A DNA stretch of 31,087 nt from an uncultured Clostridia bacterium. GTDB taxonomy: Bacteria > Bacillota > Clostridia > Christensenellales > Aristaeellaceae. The notes under the pieces are model-generated. The model was given only the letters and a program-made list of their open reading frames with translations, did no database searches and had not been told where the DNA came from. Positions 1-8,819 of the stretch are shown piece after piece (position 1 is the stretch's first letter; each line of letters opens with the position of its first letter). Made by a program: the position numbers and the translations under genes. Location: NCBI GenBank assembly GCA_934621505.1, contig CAKTUU010000027.1, positions 1-31,087 of the forward strand, in the 5' to 3' direction.

Positions 1-19
1 GCTGGTCCACGATAATTAC

Positions 20-37
20 CCGCCATGGCCATGGCGG
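20..37. repeat. 18-bp perfect palindrome in the leader of an off-window gene
   Basis: CCGCCATGG is followed directly by CCATGGCGG. It sits about 30 bases downstream of the minus-strand start predicted from the promoter at 75-103. It could be an operator or a short leader hairpin. Nothing in the window identifies the gene served. Confidence 0.35.
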
Positions 38-74
38 CAACTTACCGCTTCATCCCTAAACAGACAGCTTCAGT

Positions 75-103
75 AGTATAATACAAACTCCTGATAATTG
101 CAA
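75..103 (-). promoter_or_regulatory. Minus-strand sigma-A-type promoter leaving the left edge
   Basis: Read on the minus strand, TTGCAA (98-103) is followed after exactly 17 bases by TATACT (75-80). Transcription would start near base 68 and run off the left edge, so it probably serves a gene outside the window. A perfect 18-bp palindrome (20-37) lies in the expected leader. Confidence 0.5.
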
Positions 104-217
104 GGGCTTTCTGCAAAATTTTTTTGCTTTTTCAACCGCAAACGGCTTGCAGGATTGCTTCTTCCTTGCTCAATATGAACACTTGTCCGTGCGTGTCTAT
201 TCTATAAATCCCTGTTC

Positions 218-246
218 TGTACTTTTCTCTGTGAATCTGCTATAAT
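218..246 (+). promoter_or_regulatory. Extended -10 promoter of the DUF89 operon
   Basis: TGC-TATAAT ends at 246, a perfect -10 with an extended TGN element. The -35 region 17 bases upstream (TGTACT, 218-223) matches the consensus poorly, which is common when the -10 is extended. The leader to the start codon at 282 would be about 28 nt, with GGAGG at 272-276. Confidence 0.6.
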
Positions 247-281
247 AGCCCTGTTTTCAGCGCTTATTTTCGGAGGCCGTT

Positions 282-1160
282 ATGAAAATCAGTCCCCAGT
301 GTTTTCCCTGTCTGGTAAACCAGGTCGTTCAGGCTGCCCGCCGGGCCGGGGCCGTGGAGCTGGACGAACTGCTGCACCAATGCTTTTCCTATTTAAGTAC
401 GGCGGACTTTCAGCGGCAGACCTCGCCTGAGCTGGTGGGCGAATTGTTTGCCATTGTCAAGCGGGTTCTGAATTGTCCGGATCCCTACCTTTCTTTACGC
501 AGGCAGTACAACCAGCTGTTTTTGCGCTGCGAGCCTGCGCTGGAAAGCCGCATCCTGTCCCATGACGATCCTTTTCATCTGGCGGTGGTCTATGCCATCT
601 GCGCCAATCTGGTGGATTTCGGCCCCATTCACAATGGCAGTCTGGCGGGTATGGAGCAGGATCTGCCCGGCTGGTTCCGCTCCCACGAGGGAGACGCTTT
701 TTCCATCGATCATTCCGACCGGCTGCGGCAGGCCGCTTCCCGGGCCCATACGCTGCTGTATCTGGCGGATAATTGCGGCGAGCTTTGCGTGGACAAGCTG
801 CTGATTCGCCGGCTGCGCGGGCTGAACCCGTCCTTGCAGGTGATTTATGGCGTTCGCGGACAGCCGGTGCTGAACGACACCATCAAGGCGGACGCTTACG
901 AAGTGGGCATGAATGATGTTGCGGCCGTGCTCAGCAACGGCAGCGCCGCCGCCGGAACGGAGCTTCACCTGGTTTCCCCCGCCTTCCGCCGCGCGTTTGA
1001 TCAGGCGGACGTTATCATCGCCAAGGGGCAGGGTAATTATGAAAGCCTCAGCGACTGTTCCCATCCCGGGCTGTTTTTCCTGCTGGTTCCCAAATGTGAT
1101 TCCATCGCCCAAAGCATTGGCGTGCCCCATCACACCCTGGTGTGCCGCCAGGCTCTATAA
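282..1160 (+). CDS. DUF89 / ARMT1-like domain protein, probable metal-dependent phosphatase
   Basis: The 292-residue soluble protein matches the DUF89 (damage-control phosphatase) family in length and motifs. Visible are an N-terminal CFPC pair (C7, C10), the metal-site motif DNCGELCVD (163-171), GQPVLNDT (193-200) and KGQGNYESL (248-256). Family members are Mn/Ni-dependent phosphatases that hydrolyse abnormal or excess phosphometabolites, mostly sugar phosphates; the archaeal AF1104-like branch is the closest in style. The ATG is preceded by GGAGG with a 5-base gap and follows a clear promoter. The next gene starts 16 bases after the stop, so the two are probably co-transcribed. The family call rests on motifs; the substrate is unknown. 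Confidence 0.85.
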   Translation: MKISPQCFPCLVNQVVQAARRAGAVELDELLHQCFSYLSTADFQRQTSPELVGELFAIVKRVLNCPDPYLSLRRQYNQLFLRCEPALESRILSHDDPFHLAVVYAICANLVDFGPIHNGSLAGMEQDLPGWFRSHEGDAFSIDHSDRLRQAASRAHTLLYLADNCGELCVDKLLIRRLRGLNPSLQVIYGVRGQPVLNDTIKADAYEVGMNDVAAVLSNGSAAAGTELHLVSPAFRRAFDQADVIIAKGQGNYESLSDCSHPGLFFLLVPKCDSIAQSIGVPHHTLVCRQAL

Positions 1161-1176
1161 ATAAGGAGGCTTTTTC

Positions 1177-2754
1177 ATGTCCAAGCGTCTGTCCAGGCTG
1201 GTCCAGGCCGCCGCGTGGCTGCTGCTAGCCGCCGTTTTCGCGTATGTATGCCGCTTTTTAAGCCGGAAGATTGACTTTCTGCTGAACGCGGACATGTCCA
1301 GCGTGCTGGTTGTATCCAAAATGCTTCAGCAGGAAGGGGCGCTTTTAACGCCCAACTTTTACTACTCCACTTGGCCATATGTCATATCCATGCAGCTGGT
1401 TTTCGCGCCGTTGTTTTGCCTTACTGGCAACTGGCATGTGGTGCGGCTGGCGGGCACGGTGATTCTGCTGCTGATTTATCTGGCATGCGCCTACGCCCTG
1501 TGCCGTCAGCTGAAGCTGCGCCGCTGGTTCCCGTTGACCGGGATCATGCTGCTGCTCCCCCTGTCCGACGCCTACATGGAAATGTACATCACCGGTGTGT
1601 TTTATATTTCCCATACCTGCATTGTTTTTGGCCTGCTGGCCCTGTCCCTGCGCCTGCTGCAAAAGCCGCGCGTCAGGACCGGGGTGCTGCTATATGCCCT
1701 TGGGGGCTTCCTCTCCGTAGCCGCCGGTATGGAGGGGCTGCGCATTTTGCTTGTATACTGCCTGCCCATGCTGCTGGCGTCCGTCCTGTGGTACTTGTAT
1801 TGTCATAAGCGTCAGCAGCCGCTGGAGCAGCCCCGCCGACTTCTGGCTTTTAACGGGTTTTGCTGCGCCGCCTGTCTGGCGGGGGTGGTGATTTGCCTGC
1901 TTGTGCTGGAAAAGCGTCTGCACATGCAAAGCCAGACCTCCCTTTCCTTTACACCCTTCTCCTTTCAAAATCTGGGGCTGATTTTTCAGGACTGGCTTGG
2001 GGCGCTGGGGTATCGTTCCGGGTCCGCTTTTTCCATGGCGCTGGTTTTCAACGCCCTGGCCCTGCTGCTGGCTGTGCTGATGGTCGGGCTGATCGCCGCC
2101 AGCCTGCGGCGCAAGTCCGATCTGCCCATCCAGCAGCGTCTGGCCGGATGGTTTCTGGCTGCCGCCTATCTGGTCTACGCCCTTTTGTACGTCTTTACCG
2201 ACCAGTTCTATTCCTGGCGTTACCAGCTGCCCTTCCTGATGGTTTTCTTCTGTCTGCTGCCTGCCGCCTGCCAGAACTGGCGCGGCGGCCCCCGGGTCAG
2301 GGCCGCCGCTGCCGCCGCCTTTATGGCCCTGTTTGGGCTGTGCGGGCTGCGGCTGTACCGGGAATACGGCATGCTGGACTATTCCGGCGAGCATATCGAC
2401 ATCGCCAACGCCATGGTGGAGCAGGGCTACACCTATGGCTACAGCCAGTTCTGGTACCCGGGCAACACCCTGACGGAGCTGTCCGACGGCCAGCTGGAGC
2501 TGCACATCTGGCCCGACGCAGAGGAATCGCCCGGCGGTATTGTCAGCGATTTTGACGCCACCAAGGAATGGCTGCAAGCCGTCCGCCACAAGACGGAAAA
2601 GCCGGACGGCCCCTTCTTTGTGGTGATCAACAAGTACCAGACCGGCAACTATGCCTTCTACCCCGCTTTCCGCCGGGAGGATCTGGTGTACGAATCCCCT
2701 AGCTACTGGGTGTACGGTTTTGACAGCTATGACCAGCTGACGTCCCGTTTTTAA
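1177..2754 (+). CDS. Polytopic membrane protein, GT-C glycosyltransferase-like
   Basis: This is a 525-residue protein with an N-terminal transmembrane helix (about residues 9-27), roughly nine to eleven hydrophobic segments in all, and a C-terminal extracytoplasmic tail of about 125 residues rich in aromatic and acidic residues. After the first helix comes an acidic loop (NADMSSVLVV, then YYSTWPY). This resembles the first outer loop of GT-C-fold, GT39-like membrane glycosyltransferases, which take sugars from polyprenyl-phosphate donors. AAGGAGG lies just before the ATG, and the gene follows the DUF89 gene closely. The GT-C assignment is inference from topology and the acidic loop. A related design occurs at 22177-23688. 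It could also be an uncharacterised membrane protein without transferase activity. Confidence 0.6.
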   Translation: MSKRLSRLVQAAAWLLLAAVFAYVCRFLSRKIDFLLNADMSSVLVVSKMLQQEGALLTPNFYYSTWPYVISMQLVFAPLFCLTGNWHVVRLAGTVILLLIYLACAYALCRQLKLRRWFPLTGIMLLLPLSDAYMEMYITGVFYISHTCIVFGLLALSLRLLQKPRVRTGVLLYALGGFLSVAAGMEGLRILLVYCLPMLLASVLWYLYCHKRQQPLEQPRRLLAFNGFCCAACLAGVVICLLVLEKRLHMQSQTSLSFTPFSFQNLGLIFQDWLGALGYRSGSAFSMALVFNALALLLAVLMVGLIAASLRRKSDLPIQQRLAGWFLAAAYLVYALLYVFTDQFYSWRYQLPFLMVFFCLLPAACQNWRGGPRVRAAAAAAFMALFGLCGLRLYREYGMLDYSGEHIDIANAMVEQGYTYGYSQFWYPGNTLTELSDGQLELHIWPDAEESPGGIVSDFDATKEWLQAVRHKTEKPDGPFFVVINKYQTGNYAFYPAFRREDLVYESPSYWVYGFDSYDQLTSRF

Positions 2755-2762
2755 CATTTTCC

Positions 2763-2791
2763 TTGCCATTCCACAATGAATATGCTACAAT
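2763..2791 (+). promoter_or_regulatory. Promoter of the DUF362 gene
   Basis: TTGCCA (2763-2768) is separated by 17 bases from TACAAT (2786-2791), which is preceded by an extended TGC. The predicted start is near 2798, giving a leader of about 38 nt before the ATG at 2836. Confidence 0.7.
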
Positions 2792-2835
2792 AACCCGAAC
2801 AAATTTTCGCATTACGAGTCAGGAGGCGAACCCCC

Positions 2836-3951
2836 ATGGAAAAGGCTAAGGTGTATTATACCGACTTTCGCGCCACTCCCGACCAGAACCTGCTGCAAAA
2901 GCTGCATCGTCTGCTGGTGAAGGCCGGTATGACCGGTATGGATTTGCAGGGCAAGTTTACCGCCGTCAAAATTCATTTTGGCGAGCCGGGCAACCTGGCC
3001 TTTTTGCGGCCCAACTATGCCAAGGTTGTGGTAGATACCCTCAAGGACATGGGCGCCCGTCCTTTCCTGACGGACTGCAACACCCTGTACACCGGCATGC
3101 GCCGCAACGCGCTGGACCACCTGACCGCCGCCTATGAAAACGGCTTCAATCCCTTCCAGACCGGCTGCCATGTGATCATCGGCGACGGCCTGCTGGGCAC
3201 CGATGATGTGGCCGTGCCCATTAACGGCAAGCATTTTGACCACGCGCTGATCGGCCGGGCCATCATGGACGCGGAGGCCGTCATTACCCTGAACCACTTC
3301 AAGTGTCACGAAAGCACCGGCATTGGCGGCGCGCTGAAAAACCTGGGCATGGGCTGCGGCTCCACCGCCGGCAAGCGGGCCATGCACCACGAGGGCAAGC
3401 CCTCCGTGCGCCAGGAAATGTGCGTGGGCTGCGGCCGCTGCGCCAAAATCTGCGCCCATGGGGCCATCTCCTTCCAGGGAGAAAAGCCGCACCGTAAGGC
3501 GTATATCAACCACGACATCTGCGTGGGCTGCGGCCGCTGCGTGGGCATTTGCCGGGACCGGGGCGCCATTCTGGGGCCGGACAGCTCCAACGATGTGCTG
3601 AACGAAAAAATCAGCGAATACGCCTGGGCCGTGGTGAAGGACCGTCCCAACTTCCACATTTCTCTGGTGATGGACGTATCGCCCTACTGCGACTGCCATG
3701 CCGAAAACGACGCGCCCATCATTGCGGATGTGGGCATGTTTGCCAGCTTTGACCCGGTAGCGCTGGACGTGGCCTGCGCCGACGCATGCAACCGCATGGC
3801 TCCCCTGCCCGGCTCCGTTCTGGCGGAAAAGGCGGAGCATACCGGCGACATTTTCCACGATGTACACCCCTACACCAACTGGCGCAGCGCCGTGGAGCAC
3901 GCCCAGGCCCTGGGCATGGGCACCATGGAGTACGACCTGATTCGTATCTAA
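2836..3951 (+). CDS. DUF362 domain protein with two [4Fe-4S] clusters
   Basis: The 371-residue protein begins with a DUF362 domain (motifs KIHFGEPGN, FLTDCNTLY, LNHFKCHESTGIGGALKNLGMG). A bacterial ferredoxin-like insert follows, with two CxxCxxCxxxC motifs starting at about residues 196 and 229 (CVGCGRCAKIC and CVGCGRCVGIC). The DUF362 fold then resumes (VSPYCDCHAENDAPI, FDPVALDVACADACN). The usual proline after the fourth cysteine of each motif is replaced. Such proteins are common in anaerobic Bacillota and are presumed electron-transfer or redox-maturation factors; the physiological partner is unknown. The start is supported by AGGAGG about 10 bases upstream. The gene has its own promoter and is followed by a strong hairpin, so it is probably monocistronic. 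Confidence 0.88.
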   Translation: MEKAKVYYTDFRATPDQNLLQKLHRLLVKAGMTGMDLQGKFTAVKIHFGEPGNLAFLRPNYAKVVVDTLKDMGARPFLTDCNTLYTGMRRNALDHLTAAYENGFNPFQTGCHVIIGDGLLGTDDVAVPINGKHFDHALIGRAIMDAEAVITLNHFKCHESTGIGGALKNLGMGCGSTAGKRAMHHEGKPSVRQEMCVGCGRCAKICAHGAISFQGEKPHRKAYINHDICVGCGRCVGICRDRGAILGPDSSNDVLNEKISEYAWAVVKDRPNFHISLVMDVSPYCDCHAENDAPIIADVGMFASFDPVALDVACADACNRMAPLPGSVLAEKAEHTGDIFHDVHPYTNWRSAVEHAQALGMGTMEYDLIRI

Positions 3952-3991
3952 CGAAGCGCCGCCCCAATTTTCTTTATGGCCTGCATGTCTG

Positions 3992-4042
3992 GCGCATAGC
4001 CGTTCGTTTTTCCGGGCACAGAAAAAACGGACGGCTATGCGC
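3992..4042. repeat. 51-nt near-perfect long hairpin between DUF362 gene and uvrA
   Basis: The left arm 3992-4012 and right arm 4021-4042 pair over about 21 bp. The outer 12 bp are perfect (GCGCATAGCCGT with ACGGCTATGCGC), then one G-U pair, then a GTTTTT/AAAAAAC stack. The loop is CGGGCACA. No T-run follows the right arm, so it is not a textbook intrinsic terminator. It could still end the DUF362 transcript, protect its 3' end, or be a small mobile repeat. Confidence 0.7.
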
Positions 4043-4083
4043 TTGCCGTCTCAACATATCGCTCATCCTATGGAGGTTTCATT

Positions 4084-6936
4084 TTGCAAGATAAACTGAT
4101 CGTTCGCGGCGCGCGCGAGCACAATCTGAAAAACGTCACGCTGGAAATTCCCCGCAACAGGCTGGTGGTCTTTACCGGTTTAAGCGGCTCCGGCAAAACC
4201 AGTCTGGCCTTTGACACCATTTACGCCGAGGGCCAGCGGCGCTATGTGGAAAGCCTGTCCTCCTACGCCCGCATGTTTTTAGGGCAGATGGAAAAGCCGG
4301 ACGTCGACAGCATCGAGGGCCTTTCCCCCGCCATTTCCATCGACCAGAAGACCACGGCCCGCAATCCCCGGTCCACCGTGGGCACGGTTACGGAAATTTA
4401 CGATTATCTGCGTCTTTTGTACGCCCGTGTAGGCGTGCCCCACTGCCCCAAATGCGGCCGGGAAATCAGGCAGCAGACCATCGACCAGATGGTGCAGCAG
4501 GTAATGACCTACCCGGAGGGGCAGCGCATGCAGGTGCTGGCTCCCGTGGTGCGCTCCCGCAAGGGCGAACATACCAGGCTGCTGGAAAGCGCCCAGAAGC
4601 GCGGCTTTGTGCGTGTGCGCATTGACGGCGAAACCTATGAGCTGGACGACTTTCCCACTCTGGACAAAAAGCTGAAGCACGATATCGAAATCGTGGTGGA
4701 CCGGCTGGTTGTGCGGCCCTCCGATGAATTTCGCCAGCGGCTGGCGGACAGCATGGAAACCGCCGCGGCGGAAAGCGGCGGGCTGGTTCTGGTGGACCTG
4801 TTTGACAAGGGCACGCTTCTTTTTTCCCAGAACTACGCCTGCCCGGACTGCGGCATTTCCATTGAGGAACTGTCTCCCCGCATGTTCTCCTTCAACAGTC
4901 CCTTTGGCGCGTGTCCCCAGTGCAGCGGTCTGGGCACCATCATGCGCATCAGCCAGGACGCGATCATTCCCGACCCCAGCCTGAGCCTGAACCAGGGTGC
5001 GCTGCAAGCCATGGCCTGGAATGTAACCGACCCCAACAGCATGGCCCACACCTATTTTGCCGCGCTGGCGGAAAAGTATCATTTCAGTCTGGACACGCCG
5101 GTCAGGGACCTGCCCAAAAAGGTAATGGACATCCTGCTGTACGGCGCGCCGGACAAAATCACCATCCAGTATGACGGGGCCCACGGCAAAAGCACCTATC
5201 AGACCACCTTTGAGGGCGTAATCAACTCCCTCAGCCGCCGCTACGCCGAAACCAGCAGCGACGCCATGAAAGCCGCTTACGAAGAATATATGGTGCAGGA
5301 CGAATGCCCGGTCTGCCACGGCCGCAGGCTGAAGCCGGAGGTGCTGGCGGTTACCGTAGGCGGCATGAGCATCGACCAGGTATGCGACCTGAGCGTGCGC
5401 AAAAGCCGGGCGTTTTTTCAGCAGCTGCAGCTGACCGGCAGCGACGCCATGATCGCCTCGCAAATTCTGAAGGAGATTGACTCCCGTCTGGGATTTCTGG
5501 ACAGCGTGGGTCTGGGCTACCTGACCCTTTCCCGGGGCGCGGCCACCCTGTCCGGCGGCGAGGCTCAGCGCATCCGTCTGGCTACCCAGATCGGCTCCAG
5601 CCTGATGGGCGTGCTGTATATTCTGGACGAACCGTCCATCGGCCTGCACCAGCGGGACAACAGCAAGCTGCTGGCCACCCTCAAGCGTCTGCGGGATCTG
5701 GGCAACACCCTGATTGTGGTGGAGCATGACGAGGACACCATGTACGCGGCGGATTACATTGTGGACGTAGGCCCCGGCGCGGGCATTCACGGCGGCGAAA
5801 TTGTGGCTGCCGGAACCATCGACGACATTTTGAAAAATCCCCGTTCCCTCACCGGCCAGTATTTAAGCGGCAAAAAGCGCATTCCCGTGCCGGAGAAGCG
5901 GCGGCAGCCCAACGGCTTCCTCACCGTGTACGGTGCCAGAGAAAACAACCTGAAAAATATCGACGTGCAGGTGCCTCTGGGTGTCTTCTGCTGCGTAACC
6001 GGCGTCAGCGGCTCCGGCAAATCCAGCCTGGTCAACCAGATCATTCACAAGCATCTGGCCAGGGTGCTGAACCGGGCCAAAACCCGTCCCGGCAAGTTTG
6101 ACCGGATGGAGGGCGTGGAGCGGCTGGACAAAATTATCACCATCGACCAAAGCCCCATCGGCCGCACGCCCCGGTCCAACCCGGCCACCTACACCGGCGT
6201 GTTTGACCTGATTCGCAAGGTATTTGCCATGACCCCCGAGGCCAAGGCCCGTGGCTACAAGGAAAACCGCTTTTCCTTCAATGTGAAGGGCGGCCGCTGC
6301 GAGGCCTGCTCCGGCGACGGCCTGCTGAAGATTGAAATGCACTTTCTGCCGGATATCTACGTTCCCTGCGACGTATGCAAGGGGGCCCGCTACAACCGGG
6401 AAACGCTGGATGTGCATTACAAGGGCAAAAACATCCACGAGGTGCTGGAAATGTCCGTGGAGGAGGCCCTGACGTTTTTTGAAAACCACGAGCCCATCGT
6501 CAAAAAGCTGCAAACCCTGTACGATGTGGGTCTCAACTACCTGAAGCTGGGCCAGCCCAGCACCCAGCTGTCCGGCGGCGAGGCCCAGCGCATCAAGCTG
6601 GCCACGGAGCTGAGCCGCCGTGCCACCGGCCGCACCCTGTACCTGCTGGACGAACCGACCACCGGCCTGCATGTGGCGGACGTGCAGCGGCTGATAGACG
6701 TGCTGCAGCGGCTGGTGGACGCGGGCAACAGCGTGCTGGTCATTGAGCACAATCTGGACGTGGTCAAAACCGCCGACTGGCTGATCGACCTGGGGCCGGA
6801 GGGAGGCGACGGCGGCGGAACCGTGGTCTGCGAAGGCACCCCAGAGCAGGTGGCCGCCGTGTCTGAAAGCTACACCGGCCAATACCTGGCTCCCCTTCTT
6901 GGGGGCAAGGCCGCCGCTTCGCGGAAGCAGGATTGA
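4084..6936 (+). CDS. uvrA: Excinuclease ABC subunit A (UvrA)
   Basis: UvrA is the ATP-dependent DNA-damage sensor of nucleotide excision repair; it loads UvrB at bulky lesions. The 950-residue protein has the normal length and both ABC modules. Walker A motifs are GLSGSGKTS (about residue 33) and GVSGSGKSS (about 640). Two LSGGEAQRI signatures are each followed by a Walker B (ILDEPSIGLH, LLDEPTTGLH). Zinc-binding CxxC pairs occur at CPKC, at CPDC with CPQC, and at CEAC with CDVC. The start is TTG, chosen because GGAGGT lies 6-7 bases upstream and the protein begins at the canonical KLIVRGAREHNLKN. uvrB and uvrC are not in the window. No DinR/LexA box (CGAAC-N4-GTTCG) was found upstream, so SOS control is not evident. 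Confidence 0.98.
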   Translation: MQDKLIVRGAREHNLKNVTLEIPRNRLVVFTGLSGSGKTSLAFDTIYAEGQRRYVESLSSYARMFLGQMEKPDVDSIEGLSPAISIDQKTTARNPRSTVGTVTEIYDYLRLLYARVGVPHCPKCGREIRQQTIDQMVQQVMTYPEGQRMQVLAPVVRSRKGEHTRLLESAQKRGFVRVRIDGETYELDDFPTLDKKLKHDIEIVVDRLVVRPSDEFRQRLADSMETAAAESGGLVLVDLFDKGTLLFSQNYACPDCGISIEELSPRMFSFNSPFGACPQCSGLGTIMRISQDAIIPDPSLSLNQGALQAMAWNVTDPNSMAHTYFAALAEKYHFSLDTPVRDLPKKVMDILLYGAPDKITIQYDGAHGKSTYQTTFEGVINSLSRRYAETSSDAMKAAYEEYMVQDECPVCHGRRLKPEVLAVTVGGMSIDQVCDLSVRKSRAFFQQLQLTGSDAMIASQILKEIDSRLGFLDSVGLGYLTLSRGAATLSGGEAQRIRLATQIGSSLMGVLYILDEPSIGLHQRDNSKLLATLKRLRDLGNTLIVVEHDEDTMYAADYIVDVGPGAGIHGGEIVAAGTIDDILKNPRSLTGQYLSGKKRIPVPEKRRQPNGFLTVYGARENNLKNIDVQVPLGVFCCVTGVSGSGKSSLVNQIIHKHLARVLNRAKTRPGKFDRMEGVERLDKIITIDQSPIGRTPRSNPATYTGVFDLIRKVFAMTPEAKARGYKENRFSFNVKGGRCEACSGDGLLKIEMHFLPDIYVPCDVCKGARYNRETLDVHYKGKNIHEVLEMSVEEALTFFENHEPIVKKLQTLYDVGLNYLKLGQPSTQLSGGEAQRIKLATELSRRATGRTLYLLDEPTTGLHVADVQRLIDVLQRLVDAGNSVLVIEHNLDVVKTADWLIDLGPEGGDGGGTVVCEGTPEQVAAVSESYTGQYLAPLLGGKAAASRKQD

Positions 6937-6956
6937 ACCGGCGGGCGCTTCCCCCG

Positions 6957-6999
6957 TTGACATTGCCGGTCCGCCGCGCCATAATGGGACGGCGGACCG
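6957..6999 (+). promoter_or_regulatory. Promoter with 10-bp inverted repeat around the -10 (HD operon)
   Basis: TTGACA (6957-6962), a 17-base spacer and CATAAT (6980-6985) form a strong promoter. A perfect 10-bp inverted repeat (CGGTCCGCCG at 6967-6976, CGGCGGACCG at 6990-6999) encloses the -10. It could be a repressor operator, or a hairpin formed at the end of read-through uvrA transcripts. No T-run follows it. Confidence 0.65.
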
Positions 7000-7030
7000 T
7001 TATCCATTTTACCAAAAGGAGGAATCCGAA

Positions 7031-7624
7031 ATGCCTCAAACCCATGTTACCCGTGATCAGGCTTACGGCCTGTTAACCAGGTACAACAAGGAGCCCTTTC
7101 ACATTCAGCACGCGTTGACGGTGGAAGGGGCCATGCGCTATTACGCCGACGCTCTGGGCCACGGCGATGAAAAGGACTTTTGGGGGCTGGCAGGCCTTTT
7201 GCACGATGTGGACTTTGAATTATATCCCGACCAGCACTGCCAGAAGGCCCCGGAGCTGCTGGCCGAAATCGGCGCGGAGCCGGAGCTGGTTCACGCGGTG
7301 GTCAGCCACGGTTACGGCATCTGCGTGGACGTGGCCCCGGAATTGGAGATGGAAAAGGTGCTGTTCGCCGCCGACGAGCTGACCGGGCTGATTGGTGCGG
7401 CCGCCCGTATGCGGCCCAGCCACAGCGTCGCCGATATGGAATTGAGCAGTCTGAAAAAGAAATTCAAGGACAAAAAATTCGCGGCGGGCTGCTCCCGGGA
7501 TGTGATTCGCCAGGGGGCCGAAATGCTGGGCTGGGATTTGGACAAGCTGATGCAGGACACCCTTCAGGCCATGCGCCCGGACGAAGCGGCCATCGCCGAG
7601 GCGGTGGCGCGGCTGAACGCTTGA
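7031..7624 (+). CDS. HD-domain metal-dependent phosphohydrolase
   Basis: The 197-residue protein has the HD-superfamily pattern: H27, the H58-D59 doublet in GLLHDVDF, H93 in VSHGYG, and D115 in AADELTGL. These would hold one or two metal ions for phosphohydrolysis, probably of a nucleotide or a small phosphorylated compound; the substrate cannot be told. The ATG at 7031 was chosen because AAGGAGG lies about 7 bases upstream and follows a strong promoter. The open frame extends to 6899, but that would place the start inside uvrA and before the promoter. It is the first gene of a tight trio with the DUF4317 and endonuclease-like genes. Confidence 0.85.
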   Translation: MPQTHVTRDQAYGLLTRYNKEPFHIQHALTVEGAMRYYADALGHGDEKDFWGLAGLLHDVDFELYPDQHCQKAPELLAEIGAEPELVHAVVSHGYGICVDVAPELEMEKVLFAADELTGLIGAAARMRPSHSVADMELSSLKKKFKDKKFAAGCSRDVIRQGAEMLGWDLDKLMQDTLQAMRPDEAAIAEAVARLNA

Positions 7625-7635
7625 GGTGACAGCCC

Positions 7636-8805
7636 ATGAACCAACGCGAGCTAAGCGAAATCCGCCGCCGGCTGAACCCGGAAAAGCGCAACCCCACCCT
7701 GCTGCGGGGCTGCTATGTCAGCGCCGAGGGACAGGTGATTTCTACCTTTACCCGTTCCTTTGGCAACATGCCCAACGAGGAAAACGAAAAGTATATGGCG
7801 CTGTTCAAGCGCTGCCTGTCCGGGGCCTTTGGCCAGAACCTGCACCTGATTGAACTGACCGTCGGCGAAGGCGTGACCCCCCAGCAGGATTTGCTGCTGG
7901 GGTTGCAGGAAAGCGCCCTGACGGACGAAGAATCCATCGCGGCCTTTTACCAGCGGGCCATCCAGCATGTGGTGGATTTGCACCAGCGCATGGCCCAGTC
8001 TGTGGACAGGCAGCAGGCCGCCAGCAATTACCTGATCGCCCTGTTGCATGACGGCTACGATGTGCCCGCCCGCAACCACAACGATGAAATGGACCGGGAG
8101 CAGTCCATGAACGTGTTCCATTACATCCTGTGCTGCGTGTGTCCGGTCAAGCAGTCCAAGCCCGCCCTGCGGTACGATACCGCCGACAGCGACTTTCACA
8201 GCCGGTCGTCGGACTGGGTGGTGGCCGCGCCGGAGCTGGGCTTTCTGTACCCGGCCTTTGAGGACGGCGGGGCCAACGTAAACCGGGCCCTGTATTACAC
8301 CCATGACCCGGCCGACCTGCATACCGTGTTTTTGCAAAACGTGTTCGGTGCGGAGCCGGGCATGACCGCTCCCCAGCAGAAGGAAACCTTTCAGGCCATT
8401 TTGGAGGAAACCCTGGCCGAGGAATGCGGTCTGGACGTGGTACAGGCCATGCACGAAACCGTGCGGGGCATGATGGAGGAGCAAAAGGCGGATAAAAAGG
8501 CGGAGCCGCTGGCCTTTACCCCCCAGGATGTGAAAAACGTGCTGACGGACTGTGGCGTGTCCCAGGAAAAGGCCCAGGCCTTTGAGACCCGCTGCGCCGA
8601 AACCTTTGGAGCCCAAACGGAAATTCCCGCCGTTAACATGATCGCGCCCAGGCAGTTTCATGTGGATACCCCCAGCGTGTCCATCCGGGTGGATCCGGAA
8701 CGCAGCGACCTGATTGAAACCCGCATCATCGATGGCAAGCCCTATCTGCTGGTGCCGGTGGACGGCGATGTGGAAGTAAACGGCATGAAGATTACCTGCC
8801 GCTAA
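7636..8805 (+). CDS. DUF4317 family protein
   Basis: The 389-residue soluble protein begins MNQRELSEIRRRLNPEK, followed by a GCYVSAEGQVISTF segment, the start typical of DUF4317, a family largely confined to Clostridia and without known function. No signal peptide, membrane segment or catalytic motif stands out. The C-terminal end (about residues 330-389) is rich in beta-branched and charged residues (VSIRVDPERSDLIETRIIDG). It begins 11 bases after the HD gene with a GAGGTGA ribosome site and is followed 14 bases later by the endonuclease-family gene, which implies co-expression. The family name is secure; function is unknown. Confidence 0.85.
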   Translation: MNQRELSEIRRRLNPEKRNPTLLRGCYVSAEGQVISTFTRSFGNMPNEENEKYMALFKRCLSGAFGQNLHLIELTVGEGVTPQQDLLLGLQESALTDEESIAAFYQRAIQHVVDLHQRMAQSVDRQQAASNYLIALLHDGYDVPARNHNDEMDREQSMNVFHYILCCVCPVKQSKPALRYDTADSDFHSRSSDWVVAAPELGFLYPAFEDGGANVNRALYYTHDPADLHTVFLQNVFGAEPGMTAPQQKETFQAILEETLAEECGLDVVQAMHETVRGMMEEQKADKKAEPLAFTPQDVKNVLTDCGVSQEKAQAFETRCAETFGAQTEIPAVNMIAPRQFHVDTPSVSIRVDPERSDLIETRIIDGKPYLLVPVDGDVEVNGMKITCR

Positions 8806-8819
8806 GGAGGACGCCCGCT

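Noticed and set aside
3952..4083. LexA/DinR box upstream of uvrA
   Set aside because: No GAAC-N4-GTTC pattern is present.
4279..5790. Minus-strand frame of about 500 codons inside uvrA
   Set aside because: It is a shadow of the well-matched UvrA coding sequence, with no promoter or ribosome site.
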